From the NCBI RefSeq assembly GCF_021869535.1, contig NW_026262659.1:7998001-8062000 (forward strand): a stretch of 64,000 nucleotides of DNA, given 5' to 3'. Below the pieces are notes generated by a model, which had not been told where the DNA came from, made no database searches, and saw nothing but the letters and a program-made list of their open reading frames with translations. The stretch comes from Mytilus californianus (Eukaryota; Mollusca; Bivalvia; Mytilida; Mytilidae). The position numbers were made by a program, and so were the translations under genes. How positions within the stretch are numbered: the stretch's first letter is position 1; the number at the start of each line of letters is the position of its first letter. Positions 50,801 to 58,429 of the stretch are shown here, one piece after another.

Positions 50801-53800
50801 AAAATAATATAATTCAAAAGTAACCAATTTTTATTAATTTTTTTTATTAAAATTGGGGTTCATTCTTCAAATTTATTCATTCATTGTGTGTTAACTTACG
50901 TTTTTTGATTGAGTTAAGCCTTCCAATTGATATTTTATAGTGTGTTTTTCTATGTTGTGATGTTATACTATTGTTTCAGAAAAGGGAGAAGGTTTGGTAC
51001 CATTAAAACGTTTAATCCCGCTGCAAATGTTTGCACCTGTCCTAAGTCAGGAATCTGATTACAGTAGTTGTCGTCTGTTTATGTAGTTCATACGTGTTTC
51101 TCGTTTCTCGTTTTTATATAGATTAGACTGTTGGTTTTTCCGTTTGAATGGTTTTACACTAGTAATTTTTTGGGGCCCTTTATAGCTTGCTGTTCGGTGT
51201 GAGCCAATGCTCCGTGTTGAAGGCCGTACCTTGACCTATAATAGTTTACTTTTATAAATTGTAACTTGGATGGAGAGTTGTCTCATTGGCACTCATACCA
51301 CATCTTCCTATATCTATTCATTGTAAAAAAAATGTTGTATTCAAATAGACAAAGACCATGTATTGTTGTTCGTTGAAGGAAGTAAACACACATCAATTTT
51401 ATTAGTTTTTTTTCCAGGTTAAGATTTTACAAATTTGCATATTATTTCAAGAGAGTCACTTAAGTTGTAACCTAAATTATTTACTTATAACAGCTGATTA
51501 TGGCACTGATTTTACATATAAAATAGATCCACTCCCATTTTTTTTATTTAAACAAATTTGATTTCTTCCTTTCTTTGTACCTTGGAGATCAGATTCTGTA
51601 ATTGATTCTTATTTTTACTGTAAAACTGAATGTAAACCTCTGTACTTGATCATATATCATCTGTAATATATGATCTGTATCTTTTTATTACAATGCTCAC
51701 GAGCCTCTGTATCTAATTGTATTTGATTACTACTTTTAGAACTTACTTCCTACAATAATAATGAGTTTATGTGAGATTTACCTTTTCTCCTACAATGATC
51801 ATGAGCATCTGTCAACTTCCTCTGATCATAACAATATACATCTCCATTCATAAAATAATCATCTGCAGAAAATATATCTCCGTTTCCTTTCAGCTCCCTG
51901 CAATAAAAGCGTAAAATTGAAATCTCTGGAATAAATGTTATATCATTACATATCATGAATTTTTTTTGTTGTTTCAGAAATTTCTTTTTTGCACTGTTTT
52001 GTACTTTAGAACTATTTTATATTTGGAGGATGAGTACTTCAGATGAGTGTATGTGGATATTTCATTGCATTGCACTTATTCATGTTTGGGGCAGATCATC
52101 TTTCTGGTAGTAACAGTCATCATTGCCATGCTGGAATACTCAGTAGTTTTAAAAAATAACTCTAGAACGGTAAAAGTGACACCACCAAAATTCAAACTTG
52201 ATCTGTGTTTTGTGATAATTAGCATTGTGTATAAGTTTCATAACATTTGTTTGAGGCAAACTTAAGTTAGAGCACGGAAACCAAATATTCAGCAATTTTT
52301 CCATTTGTAAAGGGGCATAACTCTAGAACAGTAAAAGTGACACCACCAAAATTCAAACGTGATCTGTGTTTTGTGGTTATTAGCATTGTGTATAAGTTTC
52401 ATAACATTTGTTTGAGGCAAACTAAAGTTAGAGCACGGAAACCAATTTTGGGATGTAAGGGATGTACGTACGTACATACGAACGGACGGACAAGGCTAAA
52501 ACTTAATGCCCCCTCTGCTACAACGGGGGCATAAAAATGGTGTTGATAGTGTGTTAAATGATCCTCCTTTTACACCATTTCTTATGGCTGTGCTCCTATA
52601 AAGGGATATGTAAATAATTCATTTGGTTTACTTTTGAGGTTATCATTTCATTCATATGCTATATACATTATACATAAATAATAACTAGGATCTATTCTAT
52701 TCAAAAATTTCCAAACAGATGTTAACATTTTGGTCGCAAAGATGTTTTTTAAAAAATGTATGTGCTACCTGCCAGGTAAATTTCTCCAGATGATAGCGAC
52801 TATTACCTTGGTAAAGTTTAATTTCCCCTGCCAGTTAAATTTCTCTGGATGATAGCGACTATTACCGTGGTAAAGTTTAATTTCCCCTGCCAGGTAAATT
52901 TCACAGGACGGTAGTAACTATTACCTTGCCAGAGTTAAACTTCTCAGGATGTTATTGTAAACAATTTAACCTTGCCAGAACTTTTCAGGATGAAAAATCT
53001 CACCTTGCTAGTGTTGACTTCCCACTGCCAGGCAAACCTCTCAAGATAATTAAAACTCTAACACCACTTATTATCTTGTCCTTGACCTTCTGTGAACAGA
53101 GATCTAGTGATCTCTCTGGAGACGGAGAGGATTCCTTACTTTGAGCCTGAACGTTCTTTTTCATCTGCTGAGCAGCGATTGTTGCATATTGCTGAGCTTC
53201 ACTGGCAAGTTGCTGCGCCGTAGGTGATGGAAAAGCAGAGGCATACGGTAAAATGGGTGGTGACGGGGATGACATTGGATGATGTAATATGTTTCGTGTA
53301 GGTGAAGATATTGGTAAAAGGCCAGGAGGAGGCCTTAAAGTTGATGATGGATGGTGCATCATGTTTGTTGTTTGTATTACTGGTCCAACTTGGCTTGTCT
53401 GTGGCATGATGTTCATTGGTGGAGGGGGTTGAGGTGGCACATTCCGAACACCAACTAAAGTCACTGGTACAACTGGTATTTGTGGATTAAACGGAATGTG
53501 TCGAGGCACTGGGAACATGGGTACTGGTCTTATCTGTGGGTGCTGACCTTGCTGCTGGGGTGGAAACATTGCGTAAGGAGGAATAGTTCTCTGCTGAGTA
53601 GGTAAAGCTGCCTTAGGAGTTAGAAATTTAGGAAAAGCATCAAATGGCTTTGAATCTGAGGTATTACATTGCACATTTGTAGATCTAGGAATAAATTCTT
53701 TAGCATTAGGAGATAGAGCATTTAATCTCTCTAATTCTCTAGCAGCTGATTCTAACATTGACGGTTCTTTCTTTTCCTCTTTAGATATTCCCAACATATT

Positions 53801-54376
53801 CTTCAGTTCAGCTGTCATAGTTTCTGCCGATCCGCTCTGTGATAGACTAGATCCATCACTGGAGCTGTCATCATTTTCTAAGTCAAAAGTATCCATATTA
53901 AAATTCAAATCTAGGTCCTCTTCTGGGTCTTTTTGAAGATTTTTAAACTGTCCTCTTTCATTTTTCTCTGCTAACCCTAATCTTACTAACATAGAAATGT
54001 TACTACTTCCATGACTACCTATTCCAGTCCTGGGAAAGTTTCCTTCACCTTTAACCTTTTCCTTTAACATCTTTTCTGACTCTTTTTCTTCAGAACTACT
54101 TTGGACCCCATTAGATTGAGGAACTACATTTTTCCTCTTTTCATCGCCTTCCGTGTACATTCCAGGAAATATATTTGTTGCATCCCTTTGAGACTGATGA
54201 TTTATTTCTTTACTTTGAGCCATATCTTTAGTTGCTTTGATACCAAATTTAGCAGTGATATCTGGCCAGTAATTATCCATGTAAGCTTTGTAGCTATCCT
54301 GATATAAATCTGATTCTTTTACTGTAGCATCTGAGAACGGATTATACAGTTCAGACAAAACATCACTACCAGATAA
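30414..54376 (-). CDS. N4BP2: N4BP2 ortholog (P-loop kinase, CUE and Smr domains), 15 exons, 5' incomplete
   Basis: Exons in transcript order: 54376-53004, 51897-51782, 50265-50177, 49893-49811, 49603-49508, 47878-43245, 42647-42525, 41366-41131, 37974-37850, 36970-36823, 35860-35666, 32507-32440, 31680-31580, 31200-31071 and 30474-30414 (stop TAG). All junctions are AG/GT; the exon lengths total 7578 bases and stay in one frame, giving 2525 visible residues. Human N4BP2, from memory, has 1770. Domain order matches: 5' polynucleotide-kinase-like P-loop, internal CUE, second CUE, C-terminal Smr. Related yeast Cue2 and worm NONU-1 cleave mRNA at collided ribosomes in no-go decay, the CUE domains reading ubiquitin on the ribosome; the same cytoplasmic role is inferred. 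The first exon begins in frame without a Met (LSGSDVLSELYN), so one or more N-terminal exons are missing here. Confidence 0.93.
30857..30997. repeat. Short inverted repeat in the last N4BP2 intron
   Basis: GGAAGGCACTTTAAAAT (about 30868) pairs with ATTTTTAACGTGCCTTCC (about 30971), with further GGGACC/GGTACC similarity outside. It is a fold-back of about 27-base imperfect arms around an ~85-base centre. Confidence 0.55.
32165..32205 (+). repeat. Dispersed repeat G terminus
   Basis: Minimal terminal fragment ('TTCATTGGCAATCATACCAC', ATCTTCTTATTTTAATA) in an N4BP2 intron. Confidence 0.75.
32513..32912 (-). repeat. Dispersed repeat I, reverse copy abutting an N4BP2 exon
   Basis: Contains 'GAGAATGGAAATGGGGAATG', 'CAACAACCCGACCATAG', 'GGTCACCAACAGGTCTTC', 'CCCGCACCCGGAGGCGTCC' and 'CTTGGGACAGGCGC', ending near 'GTCTGATGTCAGATAC'. 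Its left edge lies about six bases from the acceptor of exon 32507-32440, so the pyrimidine tract of that acceptor is element sequence. Confidence 0.85.
33288..34130 (+). repeat. Element F satellite array with higher-order period
   Basis: Unit starts (TCTAAATACA) are at about 33288, 33414, 33549, 33685, 33811 and 33946, with spacings 126, 135, 136, 126 and 135. The monomers alternate as a three-unit block of about 397 bp that occurs twice. Its long open frames (repeated RFSISKNP and ILDP) are a by-product of the repeat, since the frames differ between copies and hit stops. Confidence 0.85.
34190..34410 (+). repeat. 36-bp minisatellite inside element F
   Basis: About six units of TTTCTTGCTATTGCGCAATA followed by CTGTGCAATTGAAGA. 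The unit carries the near-palindromic ATTGCGCAAT and ATTGCACAAT. The same array is present in copy 2 at 59278-59500. Confidence 0.88.
35278..35570 (+). repeat. Two repeat G termini in tandem
   Basis: 'GTTGTCTCATTGGCAATCAT' occurs at about 35283 and again at about 35515, the second preceded by the G-like 'TTTGCTTGGGAGAGAGCTG' and 'TTTGAACTTTGGTGGATAG'. This suggests one G copy inserted in or next to the terminus of another. Confidence 0.75.
36106..36275. repeat. Near-perfect 76-bp inverted repeat (hairpin) in N4BP2 intron
   Basis: The left arm 36106-36181 (TTAATTGTATGACATTTTAC, ACATCCATACATTCAGGATT, AGCAGCATCGAAAATC) pairs with the right arm 36200-36275 with only two or three mismatches, leaving an 18-base loop. 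A poly(T) run follows at about 36341-36361. It fits a young fold-back MITE. Confidence 0.92.
36823..37974 (-). CDS. N4BP2: N4BP2 second CUE domain exons
   Basis: Exons 37974-37850 (125 b) and 36970-36823 (148 b) encode residues 2251-2341. RLKQQKLYYVFPGIDTTVLD with DIFQANCFILEDTIKAVQ matches the human 'KEKQLFKIFPAINQNFLVDI' CUE-like block. The acceptor must be GTTTTAG ending at 36971; the nearer TTCTAG would create TGA. The second exon uses a GTTTGT donor, weaker than its neighbours. Confidence 0.9.
37425..37690 (+). repeat. Dispersed repeat G, internal and terminal part
   Basis: 'AATCAGGAACCTGTAATTG', 'TTGTTGTCGTTGGTAGC', 'GGGGACTTTTATAGCTGAC', 'GCTCATTGTTGAATGCTGTA' and 'TGGACAATTCTCTCATTG'. 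It lies in the N4BP2 intron between exons 37850 and 36970. Confidence 0.75.
39480..39895. repeat. 30-bp minisatellite in N4BP2 intron
   Basis: About twelve units of AAAATATCCTTACCAGTCTA followed by AAGATTAGCA. The left units are longer and more diverged, while the centre (39650-39800) is exactly 30 bp. On the transcribed strand every unit reads GACTGGTAAGGATA, a good 5' splice-site-like string. Confidence 0.9.
41131..42647 (-). CDS. N4BP2: N4BP2 linker exons between CUE domains
   Basis: Exons 42647-42525 (123 b) and 41366-41131 (236 b) encode residues 2131-2250. The first has LAIPVTLDVAKLMYTCIK, matching the human 'DLNLAKVIHEKW' segment. The second has DEAYARQLQAEED, a Pro-rich PPPPVIGF and VVSLLDIMVEEQVKEIEKKE, matching human 'VSLREIMSEEIALQEK'. 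Confidence 0.9.
42100..42165 (+). repeat. Dispersed repeat G terminus
   Basis: 'CATACTTTGGTGGAGAGTTG' then TCTCATTGGCAATTATACC in an N4BP2 intron. Confidence 0.75.
43245..47878 (-). CDS. N4BP2: N4BP2 giant exon (4634 b) with internal CUE domain
   Basis: It encodes residues 586-2130, mostly Ser/Asp/Glu/Lys/Asn-rich and likely disordered. The acceptor (ATATTAG, ending 47879) joins the previous exon as AG+T. A ten-residue repeat (KSSDKLDSQI, KSSNESDTQL, KSFDKSDSVL, KSSNKLDSAS) lies at about 46140-46260. Near the 3' end comes a conserved block: LEFLQSSFPSIPEKELKDIL with CDGDVEWAVNLLLDW at residues about 1847-1883, a CUE domain with FP and LL ubiquitin-contact motifs. The exon ends with LFSLFGPVDGLDTG, matching the human ELFGPV block. 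The expansion over the vertebrate protein is almost all here. Confidence 0.93.
46135..46262 (-). repeat. N4BP2: Coding 30-bp repeat inside N4BP2
   Basis: Four in-frame units of ten residues (KSSDKLDSQI, KSSNESDTQL, KSFDKSDSVL, KSSNKLDSAS). Divergence between units suggests the repeat is under coding constraint or is old. It lies in the acidic/serine-rich linker. Confidence 0.85.
48035..48905 (-). repeat. Diverged tandem-core element H
   Basis: Related blocks at about 48040-48140, 48560-48665 and 48735-48850 share AGTTGAT..AGCAATG, CACATGAAGC(C/T)TGATA and GTAGTTC(A/C) motifs. The right end is GATGGACAGACAGACAG-rich, as is typical of the GTCC/GTCTG-tailed start modules seen for element E. It lies in the long N4BP2 intron upstream of the giant exon. 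Confidence 0.6.
48984..49508 (-). repeat. Splice-donor minisatellite: tandem copies of an exon end plus its 5' splice site
   Basis: TCTCAGTATTTACC marks (plus strand) start at 48986, 49039, 49096, 49149, 49210, 49267, 49324, 49381, 49438 and 49495; the spacings are 53, 57, 53, 61 and then five times 57. On the transcribed strand each unit reads AGATACCAAAGAAATG, TAACAGTTGATATG, TTAATACTAAAAG then GTAAATACTG. The 49495 copy is the true exon end and donor (49508/49507). The other nine lie in the intron. Confidence 0.95.
49508..51897 (-). CDS. N4BP2: N4BP2 kinase-domain exons (four short exons)
   Basis: Exons 51897-51782 (116 b), 50265-50177 (89 b), 49893-49811 (83 b) and 49603-49508 (96 b) encode residues about 459-585. 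Visible family motifs are IFSADDYFMNG (human STDDYF), DVSPVIIDNTNTQVWEM (human PIIIDNTNLQAWEM), YEIEILEPSTPWRF (human FREPDTWWKF) and SIKRMLDRYQRNVTV (human ITRMLEHYQRFVSV). In the human protein this domain has polynucleotide 5'-kinase activity. The end of the last exon is the first unit of the intronic minisatellite at 48984-49508. Confidence 0.92.
50905..51325 (+). repeat. Dispersed repeat G, most complete short copy
   Basis: Modules in order: 'GAGTTAAGCCTTCCAATTG', 'GTGATGTTATACTATTG', 'TTTAATCCCGCTGC', 'CTGTCCTAAGTCAGGAATC', 'GGGGCCCTTTATAGCTTGC', 'GTGTTGAAGGCCGTACC' and 'AGTTGTCTCATTGGCACTCA'. It serves as the uninterrupted reference for reading the nested copy at 58355-61393. Confidence 0.85.
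51690..51781 (-). repeat. Intronic copies of an N4BP2 exon end
   Basis: The exon end at 51782 (plus strand TACAATGATCATGAGCATCT) recurs in the intron as TACAATGCTCACGAGCCTCT (about 51700-51719) and TACAATAATAATGAGTTTAT (about 51751-51770). The nearer copy also carries a donor-like AAGTAAGT on the transcribed strand. Confidence 0.75.
52135..52536 (-). repeat. Element D, reverse copy
   Basis: Two to three units in reverse (TAACTCTAGAACGGTAAAAG, ACCACCAAAATTCAAACTTG, GTGTATAAGTTTCATAAC), with the end module AACTTAATGCCCCCTCTGCT and ACAACGGGGGCATAAA. It lies in the N4BP2 intron between the Walker-A exon and the next exon. Confidence 0.88.
52760..53003 (-). repeat. Decayed ~59-bp tandem copies of the Walker-A exon end
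   Basis: Plus-strand units ACCTTGGTAAAGTTTAATTT with CCCCTGCCAGTTAAATTTCT align without gaps to the exon end ACCTTGCTAGTGTTGACTTC with CCACTGCCAGGCAAACCTCT. I count 37 matches over 55 positions for the best copy. About four copies are visible, the two closest to the exon carrying deletions. Confidence 0.8.
53004..54376 (-). CDS. N4BP2: N4BP2 exon: N-terminal linker to Walker A
   Basis: It covers residues 1-458 of the visible protein. The acceptor TATTTTCAG precedes 54376. The exon encodes acidic and Ser-rich low-complexity sequence, then a Pro/Gln/Met-rich stretch (PPYAMFPPQQQGQHPQIRP, PPQPPPPMNIMP), as in the human protein, where a Pro-rich stretch also precedes the kinase. It ends with VRVLIILRGLPGSGKSTLA; Walker A GLPGSGKS is at residues 447-454, with Lys and Ser intact. 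The donor is GTGAG with a phase-2 end. Decayed copies of this exon end continue into the intron. Confidence 0.92.
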
Positions 54377-54928
54377 CTGAAAATAACAAGAAAATTTACC
54401 TTGTCTTTAAATAGTGCTGAAGTATTTTCCTATGTGGATCTCAATTTTTGTTTATTTTGAAAATATAATTTGCTTATGTGGTTTTTAATTCATCACGATT
54501 TCATAGTTGTCAATGGAGTGTCAACTATTGGTCAGAATGATCTTTTTAGGGGAATCCACTATATTTCCCAAGATACAATCTTACACCACGTTATACAATA
54601 GTAGGTCACGTTTTACATTGTATCTAAGAACTTAATCAGAAGTAAAACTTAATTTACCCATAAGCTTTTTTAGTTTTTAGTGTTGTTGGGTTGCTGTCTC
54701 ATTAATGTATACCCCCCCCCCCCCCATCCTTTTTTTTATTCAAGTATAAGTAAAGAAGTGATAAAATATTCACACAGTCACTTAATTGAGAAATAGAAGT
54801 CATGTGACCTTTATCTTGTGGCACATTTTCCTACAACATGTTGTACAAATGGTTCTGTTTATTAGTTTCTGAAAAATTAATTTGGACAAACATGTGCATG
54901 CAGACATAAATGACACAGATATATAACA

Positions 54929-56226
54929 AGAGTGCACACGCTGAAATGTCTCGCCTTCTTTACTAATCATTGATATTATGTTGATAGTTCGAAATATAAA
55001 GCTTTACTACAACTATCACATAAACTTAACATGATCCAAGAAAATGAGGTCAAGGTCATATAAACCAAACAAGGAATACATGTACACCTTACAATCATTC
55101 CATACACTAAATATAGTTGACCTATTGCTTATAGTTTCTAAGATACAGACTTAACCAAGACAAGAGTGCACACGCTGAAATGTCTCGCCTTCTTTACTAT
55201 AATCACTGATATTATGTTGATATATAGTCCTAAATATAAAGCTTTATTACAACTGTCACATAAACTTAACATTGAGGTCAAGGTCAGATGAACCATGCCA
55301 GGCAGGCATGTACAGCTAACAATTCTTCCATAAAACAAATATAGTTGACCTATTGCTTATAGTTTAAGAAAAACAGACCAAAACACAAAAACTTAACACT
55401 GAGCTATGAACCGTGAAAATGAGGTCAAGGTCAAATAAAACCAGCCAGACTGACATGTACATCATAAAATATTTCCATACACCAAATATAGTTGACCTAT
55501 TGCATATAGTATTAGAAAAAAAGACCAAAACTCAAAAATTTAAAATTGACCACTGAACCATGAAAATGAGGTCAAGGTCAGAAGACACCTGCCAGCTAGA
55601 CATGTACACCTTACAATCATTCCATACACCAAATATAGTAGACCTATTGCATACAGTATAAGAAAAACAGACCAAAACATAAAAACTTAACTATAACCAC
55701 TGAACCATGAAAATGAGGTCAAGGTCAGATGACACCTGCCAGTTGGATATGTACACCTTACAGTCCTTCCATACATCAAATATGCTAGACTTATTGCTTC
55801 TAGTATCTGAGATATGGACTTGACCACCAAAACTTAACCTTGTTCACTGATCCATAAAATGAGGTCGAGGTCAAGTGAAAACTGTCTGAGGGGCATGAGG
55901 ACCTTGCAAGGTACACACATACCAAATATAGTTATCCTATTACTTATTATAAGAGAGAAATTAACATTACAAAAAAACTTAACTTTTTTTCCAAGTAGTC
56001 ACTGAACCATGAAAATGAGGTCATGGACAATAAACATGTGAGTTACAGACGGAAACTTCGTAACATAAGGCATCTATATACAAAGTATGAAGCATCCAGG
56101 TCTTCCACCTTCTAAAATACCTAGCTTTTAAGAAGTCAGCTAACGCCGCCGCTGCCGTAGCCACCGCCACCGGATCACTATCCCTATGTCGAGCTTTCTG
56201 CGACAAAAGTCGCAGGCTTGACAAAA
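54929..56226 (+). repeat. Element B copy 2, 148-bp tandem core
   Basis: The start module 'ACAAGAGTGCACACGCTGAA' occurs twice (54929 and about 55158), so the first unit was itself duplicated. AATGAGGTCAAGG marks recur at about 148-bp spacing (55272 is GAGGTCAAGG only; then 55420, 55567, 55715). The end module is CGCCGCCGCTGCCGTAGCC, TATGTCGAGCTTTC, hairpin TGCGAC-AAAA-GTCGCA and GGCTTGACAAAAAT. Confidence 0.9.
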
Positions 56227-56229
56227 ATA

Positions 56230-57620
56230 TCAATCTTCCAACTTTGTTCAAGGTGACTAAAAATGGCCTGTATGACTAATATTTAGAACTACAAAATATT
56301 GAGATACTATGTGTGCAGCTTATCTTTTATGTTCAAATTAGAGATAGACATCTTATTTGCATCTTTGTACTTTGTGTATTAGTTTTGTTTTGCCACTCCC
56401 TTTCATCACTTTTCCTAAAACTGTTTTTTCTTCATTTCAGATTGTTTTTTATGTGTATTTAGGTACTTTTATAACTTTTTCCTATCTGGCTTAAAAAAAT
56501 TATCTTTATTTCCATGACTTTTAAGAACTATTCCAACTCGATGAAATCCATCCAGCATTTTACTGAATTCAATCAAGGGGAATATATTATATCCATCTTC
56601 AGAAAAGGACTGCAAACAGACGGATCATAATTCATATATGTGCTTTGTTCCCAATTCCCCCCAAAAAGAAAAAGATATTGCATCATTCAAGTATCAACAA
56701 AAGGCAAAAAGAACATTTTTTTCAAATATATTTGACAAATTTTCCATATTTCTCCGTTCAAAATTTAACTACATCCTTCATTTTGTCCTTTAAACTACAC
56801 TTTATAGTACAGCAACATTTTTATGGATATATTTTTTTTAACTTTTATGGCAGAACTAATTGAGATTTGGATAAAATTGCTAAATATTGAATGTCAACTC
56901 ACCCTCTATATGTACAATGTGTAAAATAATGTTCAAAAAACCGATGTTAATTAAAGTACTTTAACAGTGTGTAATCCATCAAATTAACACATAAATCACC
57001 TGAAAACTGTGAGGTAGTATGATGCAATACCTTTTCTATACACAAATATAGGACAGAAAACATGATATGGACACTTACATGTATCATGAACACCTAATTC
57101 TGACCTTGAAAAACATATTTTTGGATTTTATGATATTGGTGCTCTATCATTAACACATGTAATTATTCTGCCCTAATATGGGCACTGTGATTAGTCAATA
57201 AAATTATTTGTATTTACATTTGTATTTCATATCTCTCTTTTATTCATACTGCATGCAATAATCCTCAATCTATTAAACATCAAATGTAGGACTACATACA
57301 ACAAGGGTAAAGGCTGTGGGTTTTTTTATAAAATTTCCATATGTTTAGCATTGAAATAACAAAAGGGAAATTTATCCTTAATTTCAATTTATTAAATTTT
57401 CAAGTAGGCAGACAATAAAATAAGCGTGGAGCTGGGAAGTATAGAGTGGCGCTAGGAATTTAATTGTGGCTCACCCCCACGCTTATATCATGGTGATCCC
57501 TGATATATGTACCTTGGTATATTACAAAGTTATTGTTTGGTGAATTAATTATTTTTATTTCCCAATACTGAACATTCATACTGTAATGAAATAAAGGTCA
57601 TGGAAATCTTTGTGTTCCTC
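56230..57620. other. Unassigned AT-rich stretch upstream of N4BP2 exons
   Basis: No coding exon supported. A small inverted repeat (AATAAGCGTGG near 57419 with CCCACGCTTAT near 57476) brackets about 45 bases. The missing 5' exon of N4BP2 could lie here or beyond, but I find no supported candidate. Confidence 0.5.
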
Positions 57621-58429
57621 ATTTTTGTTGAACTTGCAACATTTATGTCGCGAAAGCGAGACATAGGGATCCTAGATCCCGTTGTCAGCATCGGTAGCAT
57701 CAACATTTAGGTTCAGTCTGTGGTTAAATATTTTTCAGACATCAATAACTTGGTCAAACCTTCATAGAATTTTATGAAGTTTGGATAGAAGCTTGTTTAT
57801 GACCAAATACAGTATCCAGAGCAAAATTTTGAAAATGTTTATTTTCATTTTTCTGTATTTTACTGATATAATGGACTTGAAGTCCCAATACAAACAGCAC
57901 CTTAACCATCAAGAAAAGCATCCTATTTATATCTCTATTGCTACAAAAAAATGCAGTATATTAGACATAGATGTTAATCATTTGCAACAGTTGCAAATAA
58001 TCTCAATGTTATATTTCATTTTTGTTGAGCGAGACATAGCGATCCTAGATTCCACTGTCGGCTGCGTCAACATTAAGGTTCAGTCTGTGGTTAAAGTTTT
58101 TTTAGTCATCAATAACTTTGACAAAAATACATGAAATTTTATGAAATTTGGACAGAAGCATGTTTATGACTAAAATATTGTATCCAGAGCAAAATTTTGA
58201 AAACATTTATTTTCATTTTTGCATATTTTACTAATAATAAATGGACTTAGTTTTTTTTTACAGTTTACATTCAGATTTAGTCTGAGTTTAAAGTTTTTCA
58301 GTCATCAATATCTTGGTCAAACCTTCATGGAATTTTATGAAATTTAGACAATATAGAAATAAGAAGATGTGGTATGAGTGCCAATGAGACAACTCTCCAT
58401 CCAAGTCACAATGTGTAATAAAATGCGTC

